From assembly GCA_014238415.1 (NCBI GenBank), contig JABABA010000012.1:38615-102614 (forward strand): a stretch of 64,000 nt of DNA, in the 5' to 3' direction. Source of the DNA: Planctomycetota bacterium (lineage in GTDB: Bacteria; Planctomycetota; UBA1135; GCA-002686595). The notes under the pieces are model-generated. The model saw only the letters and a list, made by a program, of their open reading frames with translations. It made no database searches and was not told where the DNA came from. The position numbers and the translations under genes are program-made. Below, piece by piece: positions 7,701-15,600 of the stretch. Every line of letters starts with the position of its first letter. Position 1 is the stretch's first letter.

Positions 7701-8588
7701 ATGAATACACCATTCAAGATCGGCGTGTTGGGCGGTTCGGGCCTTTATGAGCTCGAGGGCTTCAAGAACGCCCAAGAGGTTCCCCTCTCTACACCTTTTG
7801 GTGATCCCAGCGACGCCTATGTGACTGGCGAACTCGACGGTACGCCCCTAGTTTTTCTGCCCCGACACGGGCGTGGGCACCGTTTGACTCCCTCGGAGAT
7901 CAACTACCCCGCAAACCTCTGGGGCATGAAGGCGCTTGGAGTGACGCACATCGTTTCGGTTTCCGCAGTGGGTTCGATGAGAGAGGAAATCGTGCCCGGG
8001 CATTTTGTGGTCATCGATCAATTCATTGATCGTACTCGCCACCGGGTGGATACTTTCTTCGGAAACGGCTGTGTCGCCCATGTGCAGTTCGCTGATCCGG
8101 TTTGTCCACTGGTGCGCAAGGCGTTGCTCGAGGCTTCAGATGACGCGGGGGTCACGGTTCACGACGGTGGTACCTATCTCTGTATGGAAGGGCCCCAGTT
8201 CTCAACTCGTGCCGAGTCAAAACTCTATCGGTCCTGGGGCATTGATGTGATCGGCATGACCAACCTGACCGAGGCAAAGCTGGCCCGGGAAGCGGAAATG
8301 TGTTACGCCACCGTAGCCATGTCTACTGACTATGACTGCTGGCATGAGGGTCATGATGATGTGACCGTCGATGCGATTTTGGAGATAATGGCCAAGAATG
8401 TTGCTGGTGTGCGTTCTCTGCTGCGTACGGTGGTTGAGCCACTCAAGCGGGTGGCGGCTACGGGCAGCTGTTCCTGTAGTACGGCCCTCGACGGTGCAAT
8501 CTTGACCCACTCCGATGTGCTCACGGACGCAACTCGCGCGCGCCTTGGGTTGCTTCTTGAGCGCTCGACCCAATCATCTCCAAGCTAG
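7701..8588 (+). CDS. mtnP: S-methyl-5'-thioadenosine phosphorylase
   Basis: This enzyme cleaves 5'-methylthioadenosine with phosphate to adenine and methylthioribose-1-phosphate, the first step of methionine salvage and a source of adenine. It shows the nucleoside phosphorylase I hallmarks GVLGGSGLYELEGF at the N-terminus, PRHGRGHRLTPSEINY, and GTYLCMEGPQFSTRAES. It also has GMTNLTEAKLAREAEMCYATVAMSTDYDCW, which distinguishes MTA phosphorylase from purine nucleoside phosphorylase. At 295 residues the length is normal. It follows truD by 82 nt and precedes a lipoprotein gene. Confidence 0.94.
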   Translation: MNTPFKIGVLGGSGLYELEGFKNAQEVPLSTPFGDPSDAYVTGELDGTPLVFLPRHGRGHRLTPSEINYPANLWGMKALGVTHIVSVSAVGSMREEIVPGHFVVIDQFIDRTRHRVDTFFGNGCVAHVQFADPVCPLVRKALLEASDDAGVTVHDGGTYLCMEGPQFSTRAESKLYRSWGIDVIGMTNLTEAKLAREAEMCYATVAMSTDYDCWHEGHDDVTVDAILEIMAKNVAGVRSLLRTVVEPLKRVAATGSCSCSTALDGAILTHSDVLTDATRARLGLLLERSTQSSPS

Positions 8589-8611
8589 GCAGACCATGCG
8601 CCGGGAGCAGC

Positions 8612-9766
8612 ATGATCCTGCTCTGCTTGCTTCTTTGCTCTTGCGAAGCCACCCCTGACCTGCCTCCCGGATGGGATCTTGGTGGCAATGCCCGGGCCTA
8701 TCACATGGGTCCCTACGTGGCGGCGGGTCCAGAGTCTGCCCGGCGTTTCTGTGAACCCCTTTTTGCAGCCCTCCCTGACGGAGTCTGGCCTGCACCGACT
8801 GATAGCCTGGATCAATTGGCCGAGCGTTTGAGCAAAGTCTTCGGCCAGGACCCGCGCACGACTCTTGTTCGGCGTGAAGTTGGAGAGAATGAACTGCTGG
8901 TCGCAGTGATCATCGGTGCAGAAATCCCCCAGCAGGTCGTTGCCCTGGTCGTGGATCTGGACTCTGCCACAGGCTTCGAGGATGGGGCTTGGATGGTGGC
9001 GGGCGCTCTGGCATTGGTGCGCGCTATTGACGGTGAGGGTCAGGCGCGGGAAGTACCGCGCAGCGGTATGGGTCCCGACATCCCTGTCGATCGTTTGCAG
9101 GCCGCGCACCCTAGGCGCAGCGTGGCCTTCGTGTTTGGGACCGAGCCACTTGAAGGTATGCTCGGAGCCGAGGGGGATGCACCCATCAGTGTGATCCTGG
9201 CAGAGGGCCTCCGTGGAGAGGCAGACCCAGAACGCTCGGTGGTCTTGATGGAGCGTTCTCCGGATCCCGCAGCACGCGCGCCACTCTTTCCCGATCCGCC
9301 TGGTGAGTGGGGGGTGCAGACTGGCCCAGGGAACATCAGCGGCCTTGCCTTGGTGGGGCGCATGTCCCTGGTGGACAGCGGCACGGTTTCACGGCCCTGG
9401 TCCTCCAGCGAACATCCTTATGCAAGAGAGAGTTCGTTGGCGTCTCTGGTAGCTGCGGGTGTGCCCGGTATTCGTATCTATCGCCCGAACAGTGGCGAGA
9501 GTCGTACGCTTGAAGATTACTTCGAAGTGGAACGCATGTTGACTGCGGTCATTGCCACCGCAGCCGCTGTGGCCGATGCTCGCCCCAGTGACTTGCGGCG
9601 TTTGCAGCGCTCTCTCAGTTTGGAGCGCCGTCTACGCATGTCTGCCGCCCTCGATCAGGCTCAGGACGAGCCCTTGGCTGATGAATGGGAGCAGTGGTTG
9701 GGGACGGCTTCCCATTGGTGTCGTCGCTTGTGCCTGGGGCTGGCTCTCGACGGCAGTCAGGACTAG
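8612..9766 (+). CDS. Putative lipoprotein of unknown function
   Basis: This is a 384-residue protein whose N-terminus MILLCLLLCSCEATP looks like a short lipoprotein signal with the modified cysteine at about residue 11. GGGAG precedes the ATG. The middle contains VVALVVDLDSATGFEDGAWMVAGALALVRAIDG, which is faintly like the core of M28-type aminopeptidases. The metal ligands I would expect are not clearly there, so I do not assign that activity. The Arg-rich stretch RRLQRSLSLERRLRM is near the C-terminus. It lies between mtnP and a predicted exported asparaginase-family enzyme and may be co-transcribed with it. Confidence 0.6.
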   Translation: MILLCLLLCSCEATPDLPPGWDLGGNARAYHMGPYVAAGPESARRFCEPLFAALPDGVWPAPTDSLDQLAERLSKVFGQDPRTTLVRREVGENELLVAVIIGAEIPQQVVALVVDLDSATGFEDGAWMVAGALALVRAIDGEGQAREVPRSGMGPDIPVDRLQAAHPRRSVAFVFGTEPLEGMLGAEGDAPISVILAEGLRGEADPERSVVLMERSPDPAARAPLFPDPPGEWGVQTGPGNISGLALVGRMSLVDSGTVSRPWSSSEHPYARESSLASLVAAGVPGIRIYRPNSGESRTLEDYFEVERMLTAVIATAAAVADARPSDLRRLQRSLSLERRLRMSAALDQAQDEPLADEWEQWLGTASHWCRRLCLGLALDGSQD

Positions 9767-9797
9767 CGTCCGGGTTCGGCAACGGGTACAAGAGGGC

Positions 9798-10919
9798 ATG
9801 TCTCAAGCAAATCTGCCCAAGGGCCAACCGAATCGACGCTCTCTCTTGCTGGCCGCCGGAGCTCTGGCCAGTGGTCCCGCTGCTGCTCTCAACAGTGCCA
9901 AAGGCCCTGCGATCCATGAGTCCCGCAAGCGCCCTGTGATGGTGGGCAGCGCCAATGCACTTCGCGGCATGAAAACACAGTATCCCCGGTTGCTGGAGGG
10001 ACTTGAGCCTCTGGATGCGGCGGTCGAGGTGGTCAAGGTGGTAGAAGCAGATCCGAATGATATGAGTGTGGGCCTTGGCGGTATGCCCGATGAGGAGGGC
10101 AGGGTGACCCTTGATGCGGCGGTGATGCACGGCCCGACTCATAACTCGGGGGCCGTGGGTGCGCTTGAGAACACGGTCCACGCCGTAGAAGTTGCGCGGC
10201 TGGTGATGGAGCGCACGGACCATTGCATGCTCGTGGCTCAGGGGGCGACTCGCTTTGCCAAGCAGTACGGACATCCCCAGGTTGATCTCCTGACACCGAA
10301 GGCCAGGGAGGTCTGGCTTGCTTGGAAGGAGAGCATGAGCGGCAAGGACGATCGACTGGCGCCTAAGAAGTCCCAGAAATCCGGCAAGTTGTACGAGTAC
10401 ATGGGTGAGAAGTGGACCCTCGAACAATTGATCAGCGATCAACGCATCACAGGCACGATCCACTGTTCCAGCTTGTCACTTAAGGGCGAACTCGCTTGCT
10501 GCACCACTACCTCGGGCCTTTCTTTCAAGATCCCCGGACGGGTGGGGGATTCGCCAATCATCGGCGCAGGTCTCTACTGCGATCAGGAGGTGGGTAGTGC
10601 CGGGGGCACTGGGCGCGGAGAATCCGCAATCCTCTCTTGCGCGAGTTTCCTTTGCGTCGAGCTGTTGCGCTCTGGTATGTCGCCCGAGGAGGCTGGTCTG
10701 ACCGTTCTGCGTCGGGTCACCGCCCAGGCCCAGCGGGCTTCTGCCTGGCAACCGGAAATCGTGCGTGCAGATGGCTTGCCTGCATTCAACTTGCAGCTCT
10801 ACTTACTGGGTTTGGACGGCAAGCACGCTGGTGTTTCCCTGTTTGGCACCAGTGCCTATTCGGTGGCTGACGAGGAGGGTGTGCGGCATGTGCCGCTGGT
10901 CGCCCTGCATGCCAAGTAG
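9798..10919 (+). CDS. Glycosylasparaginase / isoaspartyl peptidase family (Ntn hydrolase), Tat-like signal
   Basis: From ATG 9798 the product is 373 residues, with NRRSLLLAAGALASGPAAA as a probable Tat or Sec signal. The family hallmark is the autocleavage site followed by the nucleophilic Thr (ITGT-IHC, Thr220). Downstream come the oxyanion/substrate parts CCTTTSGLSFKIPGRVGDSPIIGAGLYCDQEVGSAGGTGRGE. The upstream part MHGPTHNSGAVGALENTVHAVEVARLVMERTDH is typical of asparaginase-2 type enzymes such as N4-(beta-N-acetylglucosaminyl)-L-asparaginase. It would act outside the cytoplasm on Asn-linked sugars or isoaspartyl bonds. The frame is open upstream to 9552 but overlaps the preceding gene, so the later start is taken. 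Confidence 0.82.
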   Translation: MSQANLPKGQPNRRSLLLAAGALASGPAAALNSAKGPAIHESRKRPVMVGSANALRGMKTQYPRLLEGLEPLDAAVEVVKVVEADPNDMSVGLGGMPDEEGRVTLDAAVMHGPTHNSGAVGALENTVHAVEVARLVMERTDHCMLVAQGATRFAKQYGHPQVDLLTPKAREVWLAWKESMSGKDDRLAPKKSQKSGKLYEYMGEKWTLEQLISDQRITGTIHCSSLSLKGELACCTTTSGLSFKIPGRVGDSPIIGAGLYCDQEVGSAGGTGRGESAILSCASFLCVELLRSGMSPEEAGLTVLRRVTAQAQRASAWQPEIVRADGLPAFNLQLYLLGLDGKHAGVSLFGTSAYSVADEEGVRHVPLVALHAK

Positions 10920-10934
10920 GCGCGATCGCTATCG

Positions 10935-11705
10935 TTAGCGTACATCCCCGAGGGCCGCACGTAACTCCGCTCGGTCCAGAGAGCCATCGCCGTTTGCATC
11001 TAGTGCATGCAGAATCGGGGCGATGCGAATGTTGGTGCGCATGGGGCGCTGCAGCGCCTCCAGGTCTGCCAGGCTCACACCGCCATCGCCATTCAGGTCC
11101 AGGCGACGGAAGGGAGTGATCGGTCCGACGATGCGTGGTGGATGAGTGCCCATGTAGACCTCAGATCCGGCCAGGGCTCCGAACAACTCATCTACGCCGG
11201 CGACCGACGCTAATGGCATGTTGTCCAAGTCTTCCGGGGTGGCGGCGGCCAGAAGCAAGGTTATGGCCTCCAACTCATCTCGGTTGAGTTGCATGTCGCC
11301 GGTGATGTCATGGTCCTCCATGACTTCAATGACCGTCAGGTCGTAGCGGCCGTAGGACTCAAGCAGAGCCGTAAGTTCATCAGCATCGATCCTGTCGTTC
11401 GCATCTCCGTCGAAGGCCAATCGCAATTGAGTGGCCGCCCGGGGGGGAGCAGCAATGCGCTTGGTCTTGACCGCCGGGGGCCGGAATCCTCCGGAGCTGA
11501 TGATGCGGTAGCGATAGTAGTCGGTGAACTCGTTTAACTTGATGCGCCCATCGTTGTCCTCGTCAAAGGCTCGAAATTGGGGGCGATCAAAGGTCAGAGC
11601 CGCCTTGGTCTCGCGGAAACGCAGCCAGCCATTGGCGTCCGCATCACAGACCGAGAACCACTGCAGGATCTGGTTGTCGTCTGCCAGGTCGGTTGAGACT
11701 ATCAG
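10935..11705 (-). pseudogene. EF-hand protein, C-terminal part, cut off from its signal peptide by TAA 11706-11708
   Basis: The frame from 11705 to the TAA at 10935 is open for 256 codons and carries about six EF-hand calcium loops: DADANGWLRF, DEDNDGRIKLNE, DGDANDRIDADE, DHDITGDMQLNRDE, DLNGDGGVSLAD and DANGDGSLDRAE. The first two precede any usable start codon (the first is TTG at 11426). The reading frame is the same as the signal-peptide ORF at 11706-12026, separated only by one TAA. I therefore read both as one 363-residue secreted calcium-binding protein that is broken, or affected by a sequence error. A GAA to TAA change would explain it. Confidence 0.75.
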
Positions 11706-12026
11706 TTAACCTCTTTGCATCGTGCCCGGACCGGAGCGGGTAGGAACCACCCCATCCCGAGGCAGCTTGCCGCGATTGATGAAGGGCTGTAGATCCTTCA
11801 TGGCACTCTTGTCCGCAGGCCCTGGCTTACGTACGACGCGCTTGCGGGAGCCTCTGGATTTATCTCCACCCAGGCGATCCGAGCTGGGGGCAAACCGTCC
11901 GCCTCCACGCTGTTGTCCCCCACGCTGCTGTTGGCCGCCACGACCTTGGAAAGCAGCTTCTGTGGGCGCCGCCAATGCAACGCTCAGGAACAGGCAGAAA
12001 GAGGTGATCAGATGGGAAGGTCGCAT
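11706..12026 (-). CDS. Secreted EF-hand protein, N-terminal fragment (signal peptide plus RGG/QRG stretch)
   Basis: This encodes 106 residues, beginning with a clear signal peptide (MRPSHLITSFCLFLSVALAAPTEA). A low-complexity run of QRGGQQRGGG and a basic segment follow. It stops at TAA 11706-11708, and EF-hand coding sequence follows in the same frame. On its own it would be a small exported basic peptide; with the downstream frame it is the start of an EF-hand protein. Proteins with a signal peptide, a Gly/Arg/Gln spacer and many EF-hands are common in planctomycetes, which supports the joined reading. Confidence 0.6.
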   Translation of the reverse strand: MRPSHLITSFCLFLSVALAAPTEAAFQGRGGQQQRGGQQRGGGRFAPSSDRLGGDKSRGSRKRVVRKPGPADKSAMKDLQPFINRGKLPRDGVVPTRSGPGTMQRG

Positions 12027-12122
12027 GAGGGCTCAGAGCATTGGTTCGGCACATACCGTCCACGAGCGCACCAGAGTACTGATAATCTCATTTTGAGGAT
12101 TCTGAACCCCCCAGGGGGTGCT

Positions 12123-14012
12123 TCAGATGAAGGGTTTGATTTCTCCGGACCCCAGCTTGCCCCAGTAGTCATTGAAGGCGGTTTTTACCTTGCCGGACAG
12201 GAGCACCAGGCCCAAGACGTTGGGGAAGGCCATGCCAAGGATCATCAGGTCGCCGAAGTCGAGCACTTCCTTGGCGGTGATGACCGATCCCAGGAAGACG
12301 AAGACTAGGAAGAGGCCCTTGTACAAAAGGGATGATTTGTCGCCGAAGAGCCAGACAAAACAGCGCTCGCCATAGTAGGACCAGGAGATCATGGTTGAGA
12401 ACGCGAACAGCACCACCGCGACGCTGAGCACATAGGGGAACCAGCTGATCTGCATACCAAAAGCAGCGCTCGTCAGGCCTGCGCCGTTCGTGTCCGCAAG
12501 GTAGGGAGCAAACATGCCGTCATGGGCCGTGGGGTCATAGGCTCCCGTGATCACGATCACGAGCGCCGTCATGGTGCATACGATGACCGTATCGATGAAG
12601 GGTTCGAGCAGGGCCACGATTCCTTCGCGCACCGCATAGGGGGTGCGCGCTGCAGAGTGGGCGATGGCTGCGGATCCTACGCCAGCTTCATTGGAGAAAG
12701 CAGCACGTTTGAAACCTACGATCAAGACCCCAACCAGGCCGCCGAAGCCGGCCATGGGCGTGAAGGCTCCAGAGATGATCTTGCCGAACGCGTCTGGCAC
12801 CATTGACGCGTTACTGATAATGACCCACAGGGAAGCCATCACATAGATGCCGCACATCGTGGGGACAATCTTTTCCGCTACCTGGGCAATTCGTTTGAGG
12901 CCGCCCAGGATCACTGCGCCCACCAATACAGTCATGATCAGCCCATAGATCCATCCGTTTTCGGCTATGAAGGGAACGGTTTCTTGCAGCGCTTTCATTG
13001 ATTGGTTGACCTGAAAGGAGTTGCCTCCCGCGAAAGAACCGCCCACGCACAGAACCGCGAAAAGCACGGCTAGAACCTTTCCGAGGCCTCCCAGGCCCAT
13101 TTCCTTCAAACCATTTGAGAGGTAGTACATGGCACCACCCATCACACTCCCGTCGGGCCTGACTTGACGATACATCTGACCCAGAGTGCATTCGGTGAAC
13201 TTGCTGGCCATGCCAAGGAACCCTGCAAGGATCATCCAGACCGTTGCCCCGGGACCACCGAGGCTGATGGCGATTGCCACACCGGCGATGTTGCCAAGGC
13301 CGACCGTTGCGCTCAATGCAGCAGTCAGAGCCTGAAAGTGGCTGACCTCGCCTTTGTCATTGGGATCTGAGTAGTCACCCTTGGTGACATGAATCGCGTG
13401 CTTGAAGGCGCGCAATTGAACTAGTCCCATTCGAAAGGTGAAGAAGATCGCGCCGAGCACCAGCCAGAGTACGGCCAGAGGGACGCCGCTGCGTTTGATT
13501 GTCAGTTTGGGCTCGTCATCAGAGCCGATCTTGGGCAGATCGAGCACCAGAGACGAATTGCTCAGGGGTACACCCTCGGCCTCCGCGTCCTTGAGAAATC
13601 CGTCGATCTTGGTGAGCAGGGTTGCATCGGTTGCCAGATCTGCTTTCTCGATGGTCTCCACGTGGGACTTTTCAAAGAGGGGGTAGAAGAAGACCGAGGC
13701 AATCACTTTGTTGACCTTGCCCATGACATCATCGATATCGTCTTGCCAGGTAAGCTCGGACTTCTCTTTGCCAGGAGTCTTGACCGCCACCGCGTCCACC
13801 CGGTCGCTGAGGTGTGCTTTCAGTGTGGTCTTGAGGGCGGCAGCCTGTTCTTTGAGTACCTCTTCGGAGGTTGGAGGCGCAACGGTTCCGTTTCCCCCCT
13901 GTACAGGCTCTTCATTGACTGGAGCCGCCCAAAGGGCAGAGGTCAGAAGAAGGGGAGCAAGGAGGGTCAAGGACCTCAAGAGAGGTCTGCTATGGAGATC
14001 AGGGCTGCGCAT
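12123..14012 (-). CDS. Sodium:alanine (AGCS family) symporter with periplasmic N-terminal extension
   Basis: The start ATG 14012 begins a signal peptide (LLRSLTLLAPLLLTSALWA); a longer frame to 14231 is less likely. Residues about 35-180 are a soluble, coiled segment. From about 185 on there are many membrane helices with AGCS hallmarks: FRMGLVQLRAFKHA, SHFQALTAALSATVGLGNIAGVAIAI, GGPGATVWMILAGFLGMASKFTE and FSNEAGVGSAAIAHSAA. The family imports alanine or glycine with Na+. Usual members have 450-500 residues; this one has 629 because of the extension. It diverges from the zincin gene at 14147. A short ACCCC/GGGGT hairpin at 12106-12119 lies just past its stop. Confidence 0.9.
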   Translation of the reverse strand: MRSPDLHSRPLLRSLTLLAPLLLTSALWAAPVNEEPVQGGNGTVAPPTSEEVLKEQAAALKTTLKAHLSDRVDAVAVKTPGKEKSELTWQDDIDDVMGKVNKVIASVFFYPLFEKSHVETIEKADLATDATLLTKIDGFLKDAEAEGVPLSNSSLVLDLPKIGSDDEPKLTIKRSGVPLAVLWLVLGAIFFTFRMGLVQLRAFKHAIHVTKGDYSDPNDKGEVSHFQALTAALSATVGLGNIAGVAIAISLGGPGATVWMILAGFLGMASKFTECTLGQMYRQVRPDGSVMGGAMYYLSNGLKEMGLGGLGKVLAVLFAVLCVGGSFAGGNSFQVNQSMKALQETVPFIAENGWIYGLIMTVLVGAVILGGLKRIAQVAEKIVPTMCGIYVMASLWVIISNASMVPDAFGKIISGAFTPMAGFGGLVGVLIVGFKRAAFSNEAGVGSAAIAHSAARTPYAVREGIVALLEPFIDTVIVCTMTALVIVITGAYDPTAHDGMFAPYLADTNGAGLTSAAFGMQISWFPYVLSVAVVLFAFSTMISWSYYGERCFVWLFGDKSSLLYKGLFLVFVFLGSVITAKEVLDFGDLMILGMAFPNVLGLVLLSGKVKTAFNDYWGKLGSGEIKPFI

Positions 14013-14146
14013 GGGAGCAAGATCCTGCCAAAGGGTCGCGCCACTGGGCAAGCGTCCTGGGTCCTTCTGCCCCATCGGTTTTGTATTACACTCCTGATTC
14101 CCAGTCGAATTGGTGGCAGCCGCCCCCCAAACCCTCTCCCTTTCCC

Positions 14147-15430
14147 ATGCTGATCTGCCTGACCGCCTTCTTCGTCCTGGCACAGGACGCGCCCGTCCCT
14201 GCACTCGATCTCGCCGCCCTTGGCGAAGCAATCGAGGTGGATGTGGCCAAGATTACGGGCCGCAGCTTCAAGCGCCCGGTCAAGATCAAGGCTACCAACG
14301 CGAAGCAGTTCACCGATTATGTGATTGAGAAACTCGCCCATGACGGGGGTACTCTGCGTATGGCCCAGGACGAGAAGATCGCCAAGATGCTGGGCATGAT
14401 CCCGCGCGATCTGGACCTCAAGGCTTTGACCCTGGCGGTGTTGGCAGAGCAGGTTGGCGGTTTCTATGACCCGCCCACGGAATCGTTTCATGTGGTGGAG
14501 GGTCTGTCCGAGGACTTGACCCGGGTGGTGATGGCTCACGAGTTCACTCACGCCTTGGACGATCAGTACCAGGACCTGGACAAACTCGACAAGGACTGCA
14601 AATACCAGACCGACGCCCAGCTGGCGTTGCATGCTTTGGCAGAGGGGAGCGCCATGGAGGTCATGGAACGCTGGATGATGCTCAACATTCGAAGTCTTGA
14701 CATGGCTGCCGTGGCCGAATCCCAGGCTTCGTTCTCCACCGATACTCTGGCAGCGGCCCCGCCATACCTTTGGAAGCCTCTGCTGGGTAGCTATATGGCA
14801 GGTCAGACTTTCCTGCGAAAGGTCGAGGTTCGCACCCTGATGACGCGGCCTGCGGAGATCTCGGTTCTTGACCTGGCATGGGCCAGGCCTCCGGTATCAA
14901 CCGAGCAGATCCTGCATCCTGCAAAGTACTGGGATGCAGAGATGGTTGACCTGCCTACGCCCCTCCTGACGGACACTTCTCGGCTTCCCGAAGGCTGGAG
15001 CATGGAGCGCAGGGATGTGCTCGGGGAGTTGATGTTGGCGATCATGACTACGCCAATCGATCAGCGCGAAGGAGTCGAGACCAATCCGCTCAAGTTGCTG
15101 GCCATCCGTTACACAAATCCGGCAGCCACGGGCTGGGACGGGGACGAGGTGTTGTTGCTCAAGGGCCCCCATGGCGCGTCCGCGACGGTTCTGTTCACTT
15201 GGTGGGATGACGAGAAGGAAGCCGCAGAGTTTGCTGCATCGTGTGAGCCCATTCTTGCGATGATCGGGTCTGACGGCGGATTTGAAGAGGGCCAGGAGTT
15301 GTCCTTCACGTTGTCCGTTTTGGGTCAGGGAGTTGTTCTTGGCGTTGTCTCAGCACCAAAGGAAATGGAAGGCTTGGACTGCCTAGCCTTGGGGAAGGTG
15401 GCCTTCGAGGGTGTCAAGACTGTGCGCTGA
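14147..15430 (+). CDS. Secreted HExxH metalloprotease-like protein
   Basis: From ATG 14147 it has 427 residues with a short signal peptide (MLICLTAFFVLAQDAPVPA). The zinc motif H131-EFTH-135 sits in VVMAHEFTHALDDQYQ, and a possible third ligand Glu166 is found in ALHALAEGSAMEV, the usual spacing and E-G-x-A context of gluzincins. The N-terminal third resembles a prodomain (FTDYVIEKLAHDGG...). VGGFYDPPTESFHVV just before the active site is common in these planctomycete/deltaproteobacterial proteins. A protease acting in the periplasm or outside the cell is likely; the substrate is unknown. The frame is open upstream to 14081, but the later ATG fits the signal peptide. Confidence 0.75.
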   Translation: MLICLTAFFVLAQDAPVPALDLAALGEAIEVDVAKITGRSFKRPVKIKATNAKQFTDYVIEKLAHDGGTLRMAQDEKIAKMLGMIPRDLDLKALTLAVLAEQVGGFYDPPTESFHVVEGLSEDLTRVVMAHEFTHALDDQYQDLDKLDKDCKYQTDAQLALHALAEGSAMEVMERWMMLNIRSLDMAAVAESQASFSTDTLAAAPPYLWKPLLGSYMAGQTFLRKVEVRTLMTRPAEISVLDLAWARPPVSTEQILHPAKYWDAEMVDLPTPLLTDTSRLPEGWSMERRDVLGELMLAIMTTPIDQREGVETNPLKLLAIRYTNPAATGWDGDEVLLLKGPHGASATVLFTWWDDEKEAAEFAASCEPILAMIGSDGGFEEGQELSFTLSVLGQGVVLGVVSAPKEMEGLDCLALGKVAFEGVKTVR

Positions 15431-15600
15431 GGCAGTCGGCTGGAGCGCTCATTGGTGACTCTCTGTACTCAAGCAACAGAACCATGAAGTACCCCTTTGG
15501 TGAAGCGGGTGACCAGGGCCTACCTGGCTCCAAGAGCGCCCTGTAGAGGGAGCATTCACTATTGAGCCAACGGCCCTGACAATTGACCGAAAAGTCTTGG

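Noticed and set aside
6728..7717. Long open frame (329 codons) on the minus strand opposite truD
   Set aside because: It is a shadow of the GC-rich, low-complexity TruD tail. It lacks recognisable domains and crosses into the conserved catalytic region and the mtnP start.
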